Below are positions 16,360 to 24,207 of a DNA stretch of 64,000 nucleotides, one piece after another (the stretch's first letter is position 1; each line of letters opens with the position of its first letter). The position numbers and the translations under genes are program-made. The stretch is taken from contig NZ_WMCD01000009.1 of the NCBI RefSeq assembly GCF_010994275.1, positions 62,001 to 126,000 on the forward strand, written 5' to 3'. This stretch comes from Cyclobacterium jeungdonense (GTDB lineage Bacteria; Bacteroidota; Bacteroidia; Cytophagales; Cyclobacteriaceae). The notes beneath the pieces are model-generated. The model made no database searches. It had not been told where the DNA came from and saw only the letters and a list, made by a program, of their open reading frames with translations.

Positions 16360-16384
16360 GGATTCAGAAAACGGAATCCCTTTT
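16360..16384 (+). terminator. Weak terminator after aguA
   Basis: GGATTC (16360-16365) pairs with GAATCC (16374-16379) over an 8-nt loop and is followed by CTTTT, four bases after the aguA stop. The stem is short, so confidence is limited. Confidence 0.45.
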
Positions 16385-16490
16385 AGCTGGGTAGGGAAAT
16401 ATATTTCACCCTTTCCGGGTTCTTAATGAATTCGATCTCCTCTATAACACTTTCGATCTCCAAAATGTATTTGAGAAGTTTAGGCTGCAT
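16383..16490 (-). pseudogene. Truncated HepT-like (DUF86) toxin
   Basis: A 35-residue frame (MQPKLLKYILEIESVIEEIE..., ending ISLPS) starts at ATG 16488-16490 inside the end of the MNT gene, an 11-nt overlap. The N-terminus is that of HepT/DUF86 proteins, the usual partner of MNT nucleotidyltransferases, which are normally 100-120 residues and carry an RX4-6H motif later on. That catalytic part is absent. Hence this is a remnant of a type VII toxin-antitoxin pair. The assignment rests on the short N-terminal match and the gene order. Confidence 0.6.
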
Positions 16491-16788
16491 ATAAATCTAG
16501 TTTTGTCCGGTAAATCTCTTCTTTTAAAATTGGATTTTTAAGTGACTTACTGGTGACAAGATCTACCTTATTATTTAATATCTGCTGTAGCTGCTCAAAC
16601 AATGAAAAGTAGTTGTCGGCATATTCCAAGACGTTAATATCCTTAGAAAATTCAACGAGAAAATCGATATCACTGCCCTCATTTATAGTGTTTTTTGCAG
16701 CTGATCCAAATAGAGAAATGGCCTTAACCTGATGTTGTTTGCAGGCTGTTGTTATCTCATCAAGTTTATTTTGAATCAGTTCCATCAT
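16480..16788 (-). CDS. MNT-type minimal nucleotidyltransferase (antitoxin)
   Basis: 102 residues with the minimal nucleotidyltransferase motif: GS at 28-29 (LFGSAAKNT), acidic pair D40 and D42 (GSDIDF), and a third Asp at about D76 (KVDLV). In MNT/HepT modules this protein AMPylates and silences the HepT RNase. Here the partner gene downstream is truncated, so MNT may be an orphan antitoxin. The start at 16788 or 16785 is preferred because the residues before it are not family-like. Confidence 0.83.
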   Translation of the reverse strand: MMELIQNKLDEITTACKQHQVKAISLFGSAAKNTINEGSDIDFLVEFSKDINVLEYADNYFSLFEQLQQILNNKVDLVTSKSLKNPILKEEIYRTKLDLYAA

Positions 16789-16991
16789 CGTTCTAAAAAT
16801 ACATGAAAATTCAAAAAACACCTACTCAAGCCTCAATAGTGCATTTCTATTTACTGAATTGGGTGCAGTTGTAATTGCCGGCTACGTTTTGCGATATATT
16901 AGCTTCAAAGACAGTCGAAACAGGTACTTCCAAAGCCACTAAAGCCTGCTCCGAACCTCATCGGCGGGGGTAATACATGGAAGACTGGACT

Positions 16992-17204
16992 AAAAACTGA
17001 CAGGCTTGAATATAAAATAGGGAATATTTCGGTTCGGAAGTCGGCTTTTAAAGCTCAAAACCGAAGATTTTTACTTAAAACGAACTACTCTCCTTTTCAA
17101 AAAAAATCAGTACTGACAATTTTTCCGAAATTTTTCCATTTTCCAAAAAAATGGGTACTTCTGAGCTCGAATTTTGCAGTTCTGAACCCGGCCTGTCAGT
17201 TTTT
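16992..17204. repeat. MITE-like element with 14-bp terminal inverted repeats
   Basis: AAAAACTGACAGGC (16992-17005) and its exact reverse complement GCCTGTCAGTTTTT (17191-17204) enclose 185 bases without a coding frame. TA dinucleotides flank both ends. This is the outline of a non-autonomous miniature transposon, but no related transposase or second copy is seen in the window, so the call rests on the paired ends alone. Confidence 0.45.
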
Positions 17205-17256
17205 TATGCGCAACGTTTCGATTATGAAGTGAACCCTGGCAGGTTTTTGGCTGCTT

Positions 17257-17298
17257 TTTGCACCTTTTAAGTGCACGATTTCACCTAAAAGGTGCAAA
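17257..17298. repeat. 13-bp perfect inverted repeat
   Basis: TTTGCACCTTTTA (17257-17269) and TAAAAGGTGCAAA (17286-17298) form a perfect stem around a 16-nt loop. It may be a terminator serving the minus-strand higBA transcript, which ends about 115 bases away, or one end of a mobile element. Confidence 0.5.
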
Positions 17299-17413
17299 GG
17301 TGAATTAAATCAATGAAGGGTTGAGGGTAGGAATCGAACCCTTGAATTTCTGAATGGAAGCTGTGGGTTTCCGAACCGGGGCATTGATGTTCAAAACTGC
17401 AAAGAAAAGTCGT

Positions 17414-17782
17414 TTACCTTGATAATCGATAATCTGAAATCAATAGCCCAGGTGAAAGATTTAGTTTGATGGTTAAATTCCTAATCATTTCTACTGTTAA
17501 TTTTCTTTTCCTGTTGAGTATTTCAGAGACCCTGCTTTTTCCCCCAATTTCATTTACCAGGTCTTTTTGTTTTAATTGCAGCTCTTCCATCCTTATTTTT
17601 ATGGCTTCAATAGGGTCAGGCGCATCAATCGGATAATGTTTCTTTTCATAATCATCCACCATCAATCCTAGGATATCGGCTTCATCACTTTCCAAGGTGC
17701 CTGTAGGAGCGTCAAAAATTCTCCCTAGCCTTTCAAGTGCTTTTTGGTAATCTGATTCTGATTTTATTGGTCTTAGTTCCAT
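17414..17782 (-). CDS. higA: HigA-like antitoxin (XRE HTH domain)
   Basis: 122 residues. The N-terminal third is helical (MELRPIKSESDYQKALERL...) as in HigA of the long form, and the C-terminal half is an XRE/Cro helix-turn-helix (about 63-115: IRMEELQLKQKDLVNEIG, then SRVSEILNRKRKLT). It neutralises HigB and probably represses the pair's promoter. It lies 10 nt downstream of higB, in the inverted order typical of higBA modules (toxin first). Confidence 0.9.
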   Translation of the reverse strand: MELRPIKSESDYQKALERLGRIFDAPTGTLESDEADILGLMVDDYEKKHYPIDAPDPIEAIKIRMEELQLKQKDLVNEIGGKSRVSEILNRKRKLTVEMIRNLTIKLNLSPGLLISDYRLSR

Positions 17783-17792
17783 GGCTTTTCAA

Positions 17793-18089
17793 TTAAACCG
17801 TGTCTGCATCAATCCTATCATATTCAATATGAGTCCCAATAAATCGGATAAAAACCCACTGTTTCTCAAAATTGAATTTTGCTACCAACATGAACGAATT
17901 TCCTTTTATGTTAAAAACAATCCTTCCGTCTTTTAAAATGCTGGCATTGGCGTAGGATTGTTTTACATCATTGGGTGTAAGCCACTTTGAACCAATCGCA
18001 GTATCGTACCAAGTTTTTAAATACTGCTCTGATTCCGGGTGTTTTTCCCAAAACTTCCGTAAGGTACTTTTAGCGAAAATTCTTTCCAT
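17793..18089 (-). CDS. higB: HigB-like mRNA interferase toxin
   Basis: 98 residues of the RelE/HigB fold. It has the typical N-terminus MERIFAKSTLRKFWEKHP, the W-x-T-x-x-D-V-K-x-x-Y-x-x-A segment (WLTPNDVKQSYANAS), and a strand-rich C-terminal half ending FIRFIGTHIEYDRID, which holds the catalytic face. It cleaves ribosome-bound mRNA. It appears intact, unlike the MNT/HepT pair nearby, so this is the one complete toxin-antitoxin module in the island. Confidence 0.91.
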   Translation of the reverse strand: MERIFAKSTLRKFWEKHPESEQYLKTWYDTAIGSKWLTPNDVKQSYANASILKDGRIVFNIKGNSFMLVAKFNFEKQWVFIRFIGTHIEYDRIDADTV

Positions 18090-18454
18090 TACTTCCTGAC
18101 AAATGCAAAGTTATATAAATATTCTCAAATTGAGAACTTTTAGTAGGGCTTTGATTTTTGTATGGTGGGTAACGTTAAAGCATAGGTGATGTGGCGGTAT
18201 TCTGAGGTATGTCGGCCGGGTGCCACTGCCGATTAAGGATACGAAAGCTCATTGGTTATTCTACTGATTGGCTTTATTTGTCCGCTGGAACTGAAGCCGA
18301 TTAGCGAACAAAAAGCTGAGAAAAAATTCGTCACCCAGCCATATTGCCAATGCAATGTGTGAGTCCAGCATGCGTACCTGGTATCGAAGATACCAAATTA
18401 TTCCGGAGGGTGTATGGCCTGCGCCGAAGCATACTGGTAGCCTGTCCTGACAGC

Positions 18455-18485
18455 GTCGGGCTCAGAATCCGATTCTGAGCCCGAC
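18455..18485. repeat. 31-nt palindromic hairpin
   Basis: GTCGGGCTCAGAATC (18455-18469), one C, and GATTCTGAGCCCGAC (18471-18485) form a perfect 15-bp stem. It is preceded by GCCTGTCCTGACA, which resembles the ACAGGCT that follows a TCCCGAT...ATCGGGA hairpin at 14257-14281. The two may be related palindromic mini-repeats. Confidence 0.6.
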
Positions 18486-18538
18486 TATTACTTTGTCACG
18501 CCTGAGAAGAAAGGGGTATGAATCCATGCTTTAATGGG

Positions 18539-18623
18539 TCTATAATTTTTCTCATTGGCCACATTGAATCTCGCATAGTTTGCAGGACGGCCTTCGAGAG
18601 ACAATTTTTGGATGCTCGATTTC
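18539..18623 (-). repeat. Degenerate leader repeat
   Basis: On the minus strand it reads GAAATCGAGCATC, then a diverged middle, then ATGCGAGATTCAATGTGGCC and a run ending AAAAATTATAGA. The order and spacing match the dispersed element, but the 5' ATG, the hairpin and the terminal ATGAAA are lost (ATTAAA follows). It marks an old insertion. Confidence 0.6.
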
Positions 18624-18655
18624 CTATTACCTCAAATCGCAACCTACAATCCAGT

Positions 18656-18740
18656 GAACCTCCGAGTACGAGACCCGTACCCTCGGTGGTGTGTGAGGCG
18701 CTTTCCGTCAGAGGAATCTGGCGGGGCCGTCTACACGATT
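18656..18740 (+). other. Group II intron 3'-end relic (domains V and VI)
   Basis: The sequence folds like domain V: ACC (18658-18660) with GGT (18688-18690), CCGA (18662-18665) with TCGG (18683-18686), a two-base CC bulge (18681-18682) and a GTACG/CGTAC distal stem with a short loop. It is followed by a domain VI-like hairpin CCGTCA (18705-18710) / TGGCGG (18719-18724) and the ending GTCTACACGAT seen at many bacterial group II intron 3' ends. No reverse transcriptase frame or 5' end is present. This is a fragment, identified by pattern. Confidence 0.65.
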
Positions 18741-18753
18741 ATAGGGCGCTTTT

Positions 18754-19133
18754 TTATAGTCCATTAACAAAGTCTGCAATATTAGACCAAGTCCAAGTCA
18801 CTTTTTTTATACCATTCATTTCGTTTGGTGAATCAAGTAAGCCACAACCTGTCATATAAACTCCTAAAATTGGAATGTTTTCTTCTTTTGCACATTTAAT
18901 TTCCCAAATTGCACCGTCTGCATTTTTAAGGTGTTTTGTAATTAAAACTATTACTCCGTCACAACCCTTAATTTTAGTTCTACATCTGGCTTTCCATTCG
19001 CTACTCCAAGGTTCTTTAGGTGTTCAGTCTGTTTTAGGACAGCAACAGAATTTTCTGAATTTTTCAACAGAGTTGCGATAGTTTTGTCGCCTTCAATTTT
19101 ATCTATGCTTCTGTAGCAAATGAATATTTTCAT
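18754..19133 (-). pseudogene. Frameshifted TIR-like (ThsB/DUF1863-type) protein
   Basis: ATG at 19131-19133 opens MKIFICYRSID..., matching the first strand of TIR-like proteins of the ThsB/DUF1863 group (usually ISYRSxD). The frame continues to VLKQTEH and then loses homology. A shift near 19022-19024 restores a second frame: PKEPWSSEWKAR, then GCDGVIVLIT, GAIWEIKCAKEE and NIPILGVYM, ending at TAA 18754-18756. The whole is 380 nt, one base short of a full frame, so a single 1-nt deletion explains it. Intact relatives act in Thoeris-type phage defence by making NAD-derived signals. Confidence 0.78.
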
Positions 19134-19542
19134 TTCAGTCTCTGTCTTTTCGTAATCGTTTTTTCAAATGCCCTATTACATATTATAACCCTGACAAAAT
19201 CAGGCATATCTTACCAAATCCAGTGGGATATCCCCCACAAAATCACCTTTTAGTCAGCACTTAATACTACTAATTAATTCTTTAATATCATCGGAAAAGG
19301 ATCCTTTCTGCTATCAAAACCTTGTTCAGACAAAGGAGTTTGCCGCTATTGTCTATTTTCCATTAAAAAATGAGGCGTTTACCTTCTCGAACTTTAGGCA
19401 GGAATTAAATTGATTTTATGCCCTTCCATAGGAAAAAACCAAAAAAAATTCCTACCAGCATTATCCGGCAGGACCCATTTCCCTGTAGGTGCAGCAACAC
19501 TTTTTTCGGTAGCCATACCGCCTGCCTCTTGCCGGAGCAGGC
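19134..19542. other. Intergenic stretch without a recognised gene
   Basis: About 400 bases between the TIR-like pseudogene and the efflux operon. No frame with credible protein content is seen. Near its right end, on the minus strand, an imperfect hairpin (about 19448-19475) followed by eight T residues could terminate the efflux operon. Confidence 0.5.
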
Positions 19543-21012
19543 TTATTGCTGCCAACCTCCACCCAGGGCCCGGTAGAGGCTGGCGATGCTTTGCAGTTGT
19601 TGTACCTTCAGGTTGATATAGTCCAGCTCTGATGATAAGGCGTTGGACTGGCTGTTGATCACATCCAGGTAGTCGGCATAACCTACCTTAAACATGGTAT
19701 TGGCATTGTCCACAGATCTACGCTGTACCAATACTTCATTTGTTTTTAACTCGAGTTCTTCCTGATAGGTGGTATAATTATTGACCAACGCCAACACTTC
19801 CAAATACCCATTGAGAACGGTTTGTTCGTAGTCATATAAGGCTATTTTTTGCCGGGCCCTGGCACTTTCATAAGCGGCTTTGATCCTGTTTCTGTTGAAT
19901 ACCGGCGCCAACAGGCCTCCTCCTAGCTGGTGGGCCATAGATGCTGGGTTCAGGAATAGCTTACTAAAGTCAAACGCATTGAATCCGGCCATGCCGTACA
20001 GGTTAAAAGTTGGGAAAAAGGCCGTTCGGGCGATTCCCACTTCCAGGTTATTGGCTTTAAGGGTTTGCTCGGCTGCCCGAATATCGGGTCTCATTCTCAG
20101 CAGATCTGATGGCAGGCCTAATTTAAGTACTTCCGGAAAAATGTCTACTTCAGAAAGCGACTGTCTGGGAATGGATTCCGGATAGTTTCCGGTGAGGTAA
20201 GCGAGGTTTAGCTCAGCTTGTCTGAGTTCCCTCCGTTTTCGAATGAGCAGTCCTTTGGAGTTAAGCATTAATGCTTCAAATTGGTCAATGGATAGCTGGC
20301 TTTCCTGGCCTGAATTTTTTAAGCTTTTCCCCAGCTCAAAGGCTTGTTCCTGAAAGGAAATATTTGAAATGAGGGTTTCGATCTCCTCGTCCAGGCCCAC
20401 TATCAAATAATAGGTACTGGCAATTTCTGCGATCAACCAGGTTTTTGTAAGATTAGCCATTTCTTCTGAAGCCATGTACCTGGCTTGGGCCTGCTTTTTT
20501 TTCATGTTGAGTTTGCCCCAGATATCCAATTCCCAGCTAAAAGAGGCACCCACCAAAAAATCGGAATAGGGAACAGGTATACGCTTATCTTCCGGAACGG
20601 TTGGGGAGCGATTCGTATCATCGTTTCCTACCCCATCCATGGTGTAGTCACCAAACTTTCTGATTTCGGCACCTGTCTGTAGATTGACTTCAGGAAGTTG
20701 CCCCAGTTTAGCCCTGCTCATGGCTGCTCTTGCTATTCGTAGCTGAGACAGGGTTTTGGCTACGTCCTGATTATTTTCCAGGCCCTTATTTATAAGTCCT
20801 TTCAATTGAGGATCGGTAAAAAAGAGATCCCATTGGATCAGTGCCAGGTTGGAACTGTCTGCGGTGCTAGCTGCGGTTCCCGGGTAATATTCAGGAGGGC
20901 GATTGTGTTCCGTTGCTGTATGCAATGGTACCTTGCAAGAAAAGAGGCTCAAGCCAAGCATTGCAAAAAGTACCCGGTATCTTGACAATAGAGTGTATTT
21001 GAACTGAGGCAT
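19543..21012 (-). CDS. RND efflux outer-membrane lipoprotein (TolC/OprM-like)
   Basis: Outer-membrane channel of the OprM/NodT type, 489 residues, with a lipobox LFSC (Cys26). Two homologous helical repeats are visible, each with the AEQTLKANNLEVGIARTAFFPTFNL-type block (positions about 155-170 and 325-350). It forms the exit duct for the pump encoded upstream. It is the last gene of a three-gene operon, five bases after the RND gene. The order adaptor-pump-channel and common strand support joint transcription. Confidence 0.93.
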   Translation of the reverse strand: MPQFKYTLLSRYRVLFAMLGLSLFSCKVPLHTATEHNRPPEYYPGTAASTADSSNLALIQWDLFFTDPQLKGLINKGLENNQDVAKTLSQLRIARAAMSRAKLGQLPEVNLQTGAEIRKFGDYTMDGVGNDDTNRSPTVPEDKRIPVPYSDFLVGASFSWELDIWGKLNMKKKQAQARYMASEEMANLTKTWLIAEIASTYYLIVGLDEEIETLISNISFQEQAFELGKSLKNSGQESQLSIDQFEALMLNSKGLLIRKRRELRQAELNLAYLTGNYPESIPRQSLSEVDIFPEVLKLGLPSDLLRMRPDIRAAEQTLKANNLEVGIARTAFFPTFNLYGMAGFNAFDFSKLFLNPASMAHQLGGGLLAPVFNRNRIKAAYESARARQKIALYDYEQTVLNGYLEVLALVNNYTTYQEELELKTNEVLVQRRSVDNANTMFKVGYADYLDVINSQSNALSSELDYINLKVQQLQSIASLYRALGGGWQQ

Positions 21013-21017
21013 TGTCT

Positions 21018-24000
21018 TTACGAAGTTTTTAGGCTACTAGATGGGATCTTGGCATCGGAGGGTACCGGATCGGTCTGCTTTTTGAGGTAGGTGGCAAAGG
21101 ATTCAAATACCACAAATAGGCCCGGTATGAGAATGATCCCGACAAAGGTACCGATAAACATACCTCCCGCTGCTGCTGTTCCTATGGTACGGTTACCTAT
21201 TGCTCCGGCTCCAGAGGCCAGCGCAAGCGGAATCAGACCACTGATAAAGGCAAAGGAAGTCATCAGAATAGGACGCAGTCTTTCGACGGCAGCATGTTTT
21301 GCTGAGGCTAAAATTCCCATCCCTTTCTGGCGGGATTGGACGGCAATCTCGATAATAAGGATCGCATTTTTCCCCAATAGTCCGATCAGCATGATTAGTG
21401 AGACCTGCGCATAAATATTGTTTTCCAATCCGGTAAGGTAGAGCAATAGGAAGGATCCAAATACCCCGGCGGGTAACGACAGGATGACAGGCAGGGGAAG
21501 CAGGTAGCTTTCGTACTGGGCAGCAAGGAGCAGGTAAACGAATAGCAGGCAGATCAGAAATATGTACACGGCCTGATTACCAGAGGCGATTTGCTCCCTG
21601 GTCATCCCGGACCAATCGATCGAAAAGCCTCTGGGAAGAATGGAAAGGGCTGTTTCTTCCACCGCCCGGATGGCATCTCCGCTGGAATAGCCCGGTGCAG
21701 CGTCTCCGTTGACCATGGCGGATATAAACATGTTGTACCGGGTGAGTTGCTCCGGGCCATATACCCGCTCAAGGTTTACAAAATTGGAGTAGGGAACCAT
21801 TTCACCCTGTTTGTTTTTAGTATACATTTTAAGCAACGATTCCGGATTGGTTCGGTATTCAGGAGATGCCTGTAACATTACCTTATACATTTGCCCAAAC
21901 TGGATGAAATTGGAGCTGTAATAACTTCCGATAAAGCTCTGTAGCGTCTGCATGGAAGAACGGATGTCCACCCCCAGTTTGGCGGCCTTATCATGGTCTA
22001 CCCTGAGGATATACTGAGGGAATGAGGGGTCAAAATTGGTAAAGGCATCCTGTATTTCCGGCCTTTGTCTGATAGCCGTCAGAAAATCGTCTACTGTCTG
22101 GGCGGTAAATTCCAGGTCCCCTCCGGTTTTGTCCTGCATTTGCAATTCAAATCCAGAGGCATTACCAAAGCCAGGAACGGGAGGTGGGGCAAAAAATTGG
22201 ATAGAAGCACCGGTTATATGAGCTGTTCTATCCTGGTACTTTTGGATCAATTCATTGACATCCGCTTCCCGGTCATCCCAGCCGACCAGATTGATCATGC
22301 CCATTCCATAGGAGGCACCGGCCGTTTCTGTGAGCAAGCTGTATCCTGCCAGTGTGGAGATGGTTTCTACCTCTTCAAAGGGCAGGATGGAGGCCTGCAC
22401 ATCATCCATGATCTGTTGGGTACGGTCCATGGTCGAACCCGGAGGAGTGGTCACGTTTACATAAATCATCCCCTGATCTTCGTTTGGAATAAATCCGGTA
22501 GGCAGAATAAAGGTCATGCCATAGGTAACACCAAAAAACAGGATCAAAATACTAAAAGTAAGCGCCTTTCTTCCGGCTGTTTTACTAATAAGACCAGCAT
22601 ATTTGCCCGAAAAGGCATCGTATTTTTCATTGAATCCGGTGAAAAAACGACTCAGCAGGCTTTTGCTTTTTTCGTGGTGTACTGGTTTTAGAAGCAGGCT
22701 ACACAATGCCGGGGAAAGGGTAAGTGCGTTGATCCCGGAAATAACAATGGCGATGGCCAGGGTGAGGGAAAATTGCCGGTAGAATATCCCAACCGGTCCG
22801 GAAAGAAAACTCACGGGAACAAAAACCGCCGACATCACCAACGTGATAGCGATGATGGCACCTCCGATTTCATGCATGGCAGCAAAAGTAGCTTCTTTGG
22901 CATTCATGCCATTTTGATGCATTTTTACGTGCACGGCTTCCACCACTACGATGGCATTGTCTACCACGATTCCTATCGCTAATACCATGGCAAATAAGGT
23001 TAGCATGTTGATGGAAAACCCGAGAAGTCCCATAAAGAAAAAGGTGCCAATCAGGGAAACGGGGACTGCAATGGCAGGAATAAGAGTAGACCTCCAATCC
23101 TGAAGGAAAATAAATACCACAAAGGACACCAAAAGAAAGGCCTCAATCAGTGTTTTCACCACTTCTGAAATGGAGGCATCCAGAAATCGGGAGACATCAT
23201 AAGAAATGTTAAACGTCATCCCCGGTGGAAAAGAGGATTCCTGAAGTTCTTCCATCTTATCCTTGATATTTTGGATGACTTCCCGGGCGTTGGATCCAGG
23301 ACGCTGTTTGATCATAATAGAGGCAGAAGGTCTGCCATCGGTCATGGAAACCATGTTGTAGTCTTCTGAATCGAATTCGACTTCAGCTACATCCTGAATC
23401 TTCAGCAGGGAGCCATCCGGCAAGGATTTCAAGGTGATATTCTCATACTCTTCTTTGGTATTAAATTTCCCGGTATATTTAAGAACATATTGTAACGATT
23501 GCGGGTCCCGGTCAGAACTGATCCCGGATTTACCCGGTGCTGCTTCCACATTCTGACTTTGTATGGCCTCACTGACATCCTGTGGAGTAAGGTTATAAGC
23601 AACCATACGATCCGGGTTGAGCCAGATACGCATGGCATAATCCCGGTTTCCCATGATTTCTGCCCTACCTACCCCGTCAATCCTTTTTAGTTCTGGCAGA
23701 ATATTGATGTCGGCAAAATTGTAAACAAACTTTTCATTCTGGGTGCTGTCAGAAGTCATGAGGTTGAGGTAAAGCAACATGGAATTCACCTCTTTCTCGG
23801 TCATTACACCCGCGCGTATTACTTCTTCGGGTAATTCATCCACTACGGTGGCTACCCGGTTCTGCACATTTACCGCTGCCTGATCCGGATCAGTGCCTAC
23901 ACTGAAAAAGACCGTTATCACGGATACTCCGTCATTGGTATTAACAGATGACATATAGGTCATACCTGGCACTCCGTTTATCGCCCTTTCCAAAGGAGTG

Positions 24001-24185
24001 GTCACAGCTTTGGTCACTACCTCTGCATTTGCGCCACGGTATTGGGAAGTGACGGTCACGGAAGGAGGGACTATTTCCGGAAATTGGGTGACAGGCAATC
24101 CAAAAAGCGCCAATAATCCTATCAGGGTAATCAAAATGGAGATCACCGTAGAAAGTATGGGTCGTTTAATAAATAAATCAAACAT
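21018..24185 (-). CDS. RND multidrug efflux pump (HAE1, AcrB-like)
   Basis: Inner-membrane proton-driven pump of 1055 residues with the standard 12-helix layout and two large periplasmic loops. The N-terminus MFDLFIKRPILSTVISI, the VQNRV segment, the GxPV/I motifs and GLLGKNAILI in TM10 (carrying the relay Lys) are typical of HAE1. In TM4 the usual DD pair reads VDNA (GIVVDNAIVVVE): the second Asp is Asn. Substrates cannot be read from sequence but usually are amphiphilic drugs, dyes or bile-like compounds. Operon with adaptor and outer-membrane channel. Confidence 0.96.
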   Translation of the reverse strand: MFDLFIKRPILSTVISILITLIGLLALFGLPVTQFPEIVPPSVTVTSQYRGANAEVVTKAVTTPLERAINGVPGMTYMSSVNTNDGVSVITVFFSVGTDPDQAAVNVQNRVATVVDELPEEVIRAGVMTEKEVNSMLLYLNLMTSDSTQNEKFVYNFADINILPELKRIDGVGRAEIMGNRDYAMRIWLNPDRMVAYNLTPQDVSEAIQSQNVEAAPGKSGISSDRDPQSLQYVLKYTGKFNTKEEYENITLKSLPDGSLLKIQDVAEVEFDSEDYNMVSMTDGRPSASIMIKQRPGSNAREVIQNIKDKMEELQESSFPPGMTFNISYDVSRFLDASISEVVKTLIEAFLLVSFVVFIFLQDWRSTLIPAIAVPVSLIGTFFFMGLLGFSINMLTLFAMVLAIGIVVDNAIVVVEAVHVKMHQNGMNAKEATFAAMHEIGGAIIAITLVMSAVFVPVSFLSGPVGIFYRQFSLTLAIAIVISGINALTLSPALCSLLLKPVHHEKSKSLLSRFFTGFNEKYDAFSGKYAGLISKTAGRKALTFSILILFFGVTYGMTFILPTGFIPNEDQGMIYVNVTTPPGSTMDRTQQIMDDVQASILPFEEVETISTLAGYSLLTETAGASYGMGMINLVGWDDREADVNELIQKYQDRTAHITGASIQFFAPPPVPGFGNASGFELQMQDKTGGDLEFTAQTVDDFLTAIRQRPEIQDAFTNFDPSFPQYILRVDHDKAAKLGVDIRSSMQTLQSFIGSYYSSNFIQFGQMYKVMLQASPEYRTNPESLLKMYTKNKQGEMVPYSNFVNLERVYGPEQLTRYNMFISAMVNGDAAPGYSSGDAIRAVEETALSILPRGFSIDWSGMTREQIASGNQAVYIFLICLLFVYLLLAAQYESYLLPLPVILSLPAGVFGSFLLLYLTGLENNIYAQVSLIMLIGLLGKNAILIIEIAVQSRQKGMGILASAKHAAVERLRPILMTSFAFISGLIPLALASGAGAIGNRTIGTAAAGGMFIGTFVGIILIPGLFVVFESFATYLKKQTDPVPSDAKIPSSSLKTS

Positions 24186-24207
24186 GAATTAATGGGGTTT
24201 TAACCTG

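Larger units (their letters stand above)
16822..17413. other. Gene-free stretch with MITE-like inverted repeats
   Basis: No coding frame is supported. It holds the 14-bp inverted repeats flanking 16992-17204 and the 13-bp hairpin at 17257-17298, each listed separately. On the minus strand near 17325-17345 there is a GGGTTCGATTCC sequence that resembles a tRNA T-loop, but the T stem does not pair and no tRNA can be folded. The base composition is A/T-rich compared with the flanking genes. Confidence 0.6.
18090..18753. other. Decayed mobile-element region
   Basis: No gene is supported between higB and the TIR-like pseudogene. The stretch contains a 31-nt near-perfect hairpin (18455-18485), a degenerate reversed leader repeat (18539-18623) and a group II intron tail (18656-18740). 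The first 350 bases hold nothing I can assign. Confidence 0.6.

Noticed and set aside
17322..17348. tRNA-like T-loop sequence (GGGTTCGATTCC on the minus strand)
   Set aside because: The T stem does not pair and no acceptor, anticodon or D arms can be folded. No tRNA is called.
18518..18859. Plus-strand open frame of 113 codons
   Set aside because: It crosses the degenerate repeat, the group II intron tail and the antisense of the TIR-like pseudogene, each better explained otherwise.
22065..22691. Long antisense frame inside the RND pump gene
   Set aside because: A shadow of the pump's codons; the pump frame is complete and strongly family-like.
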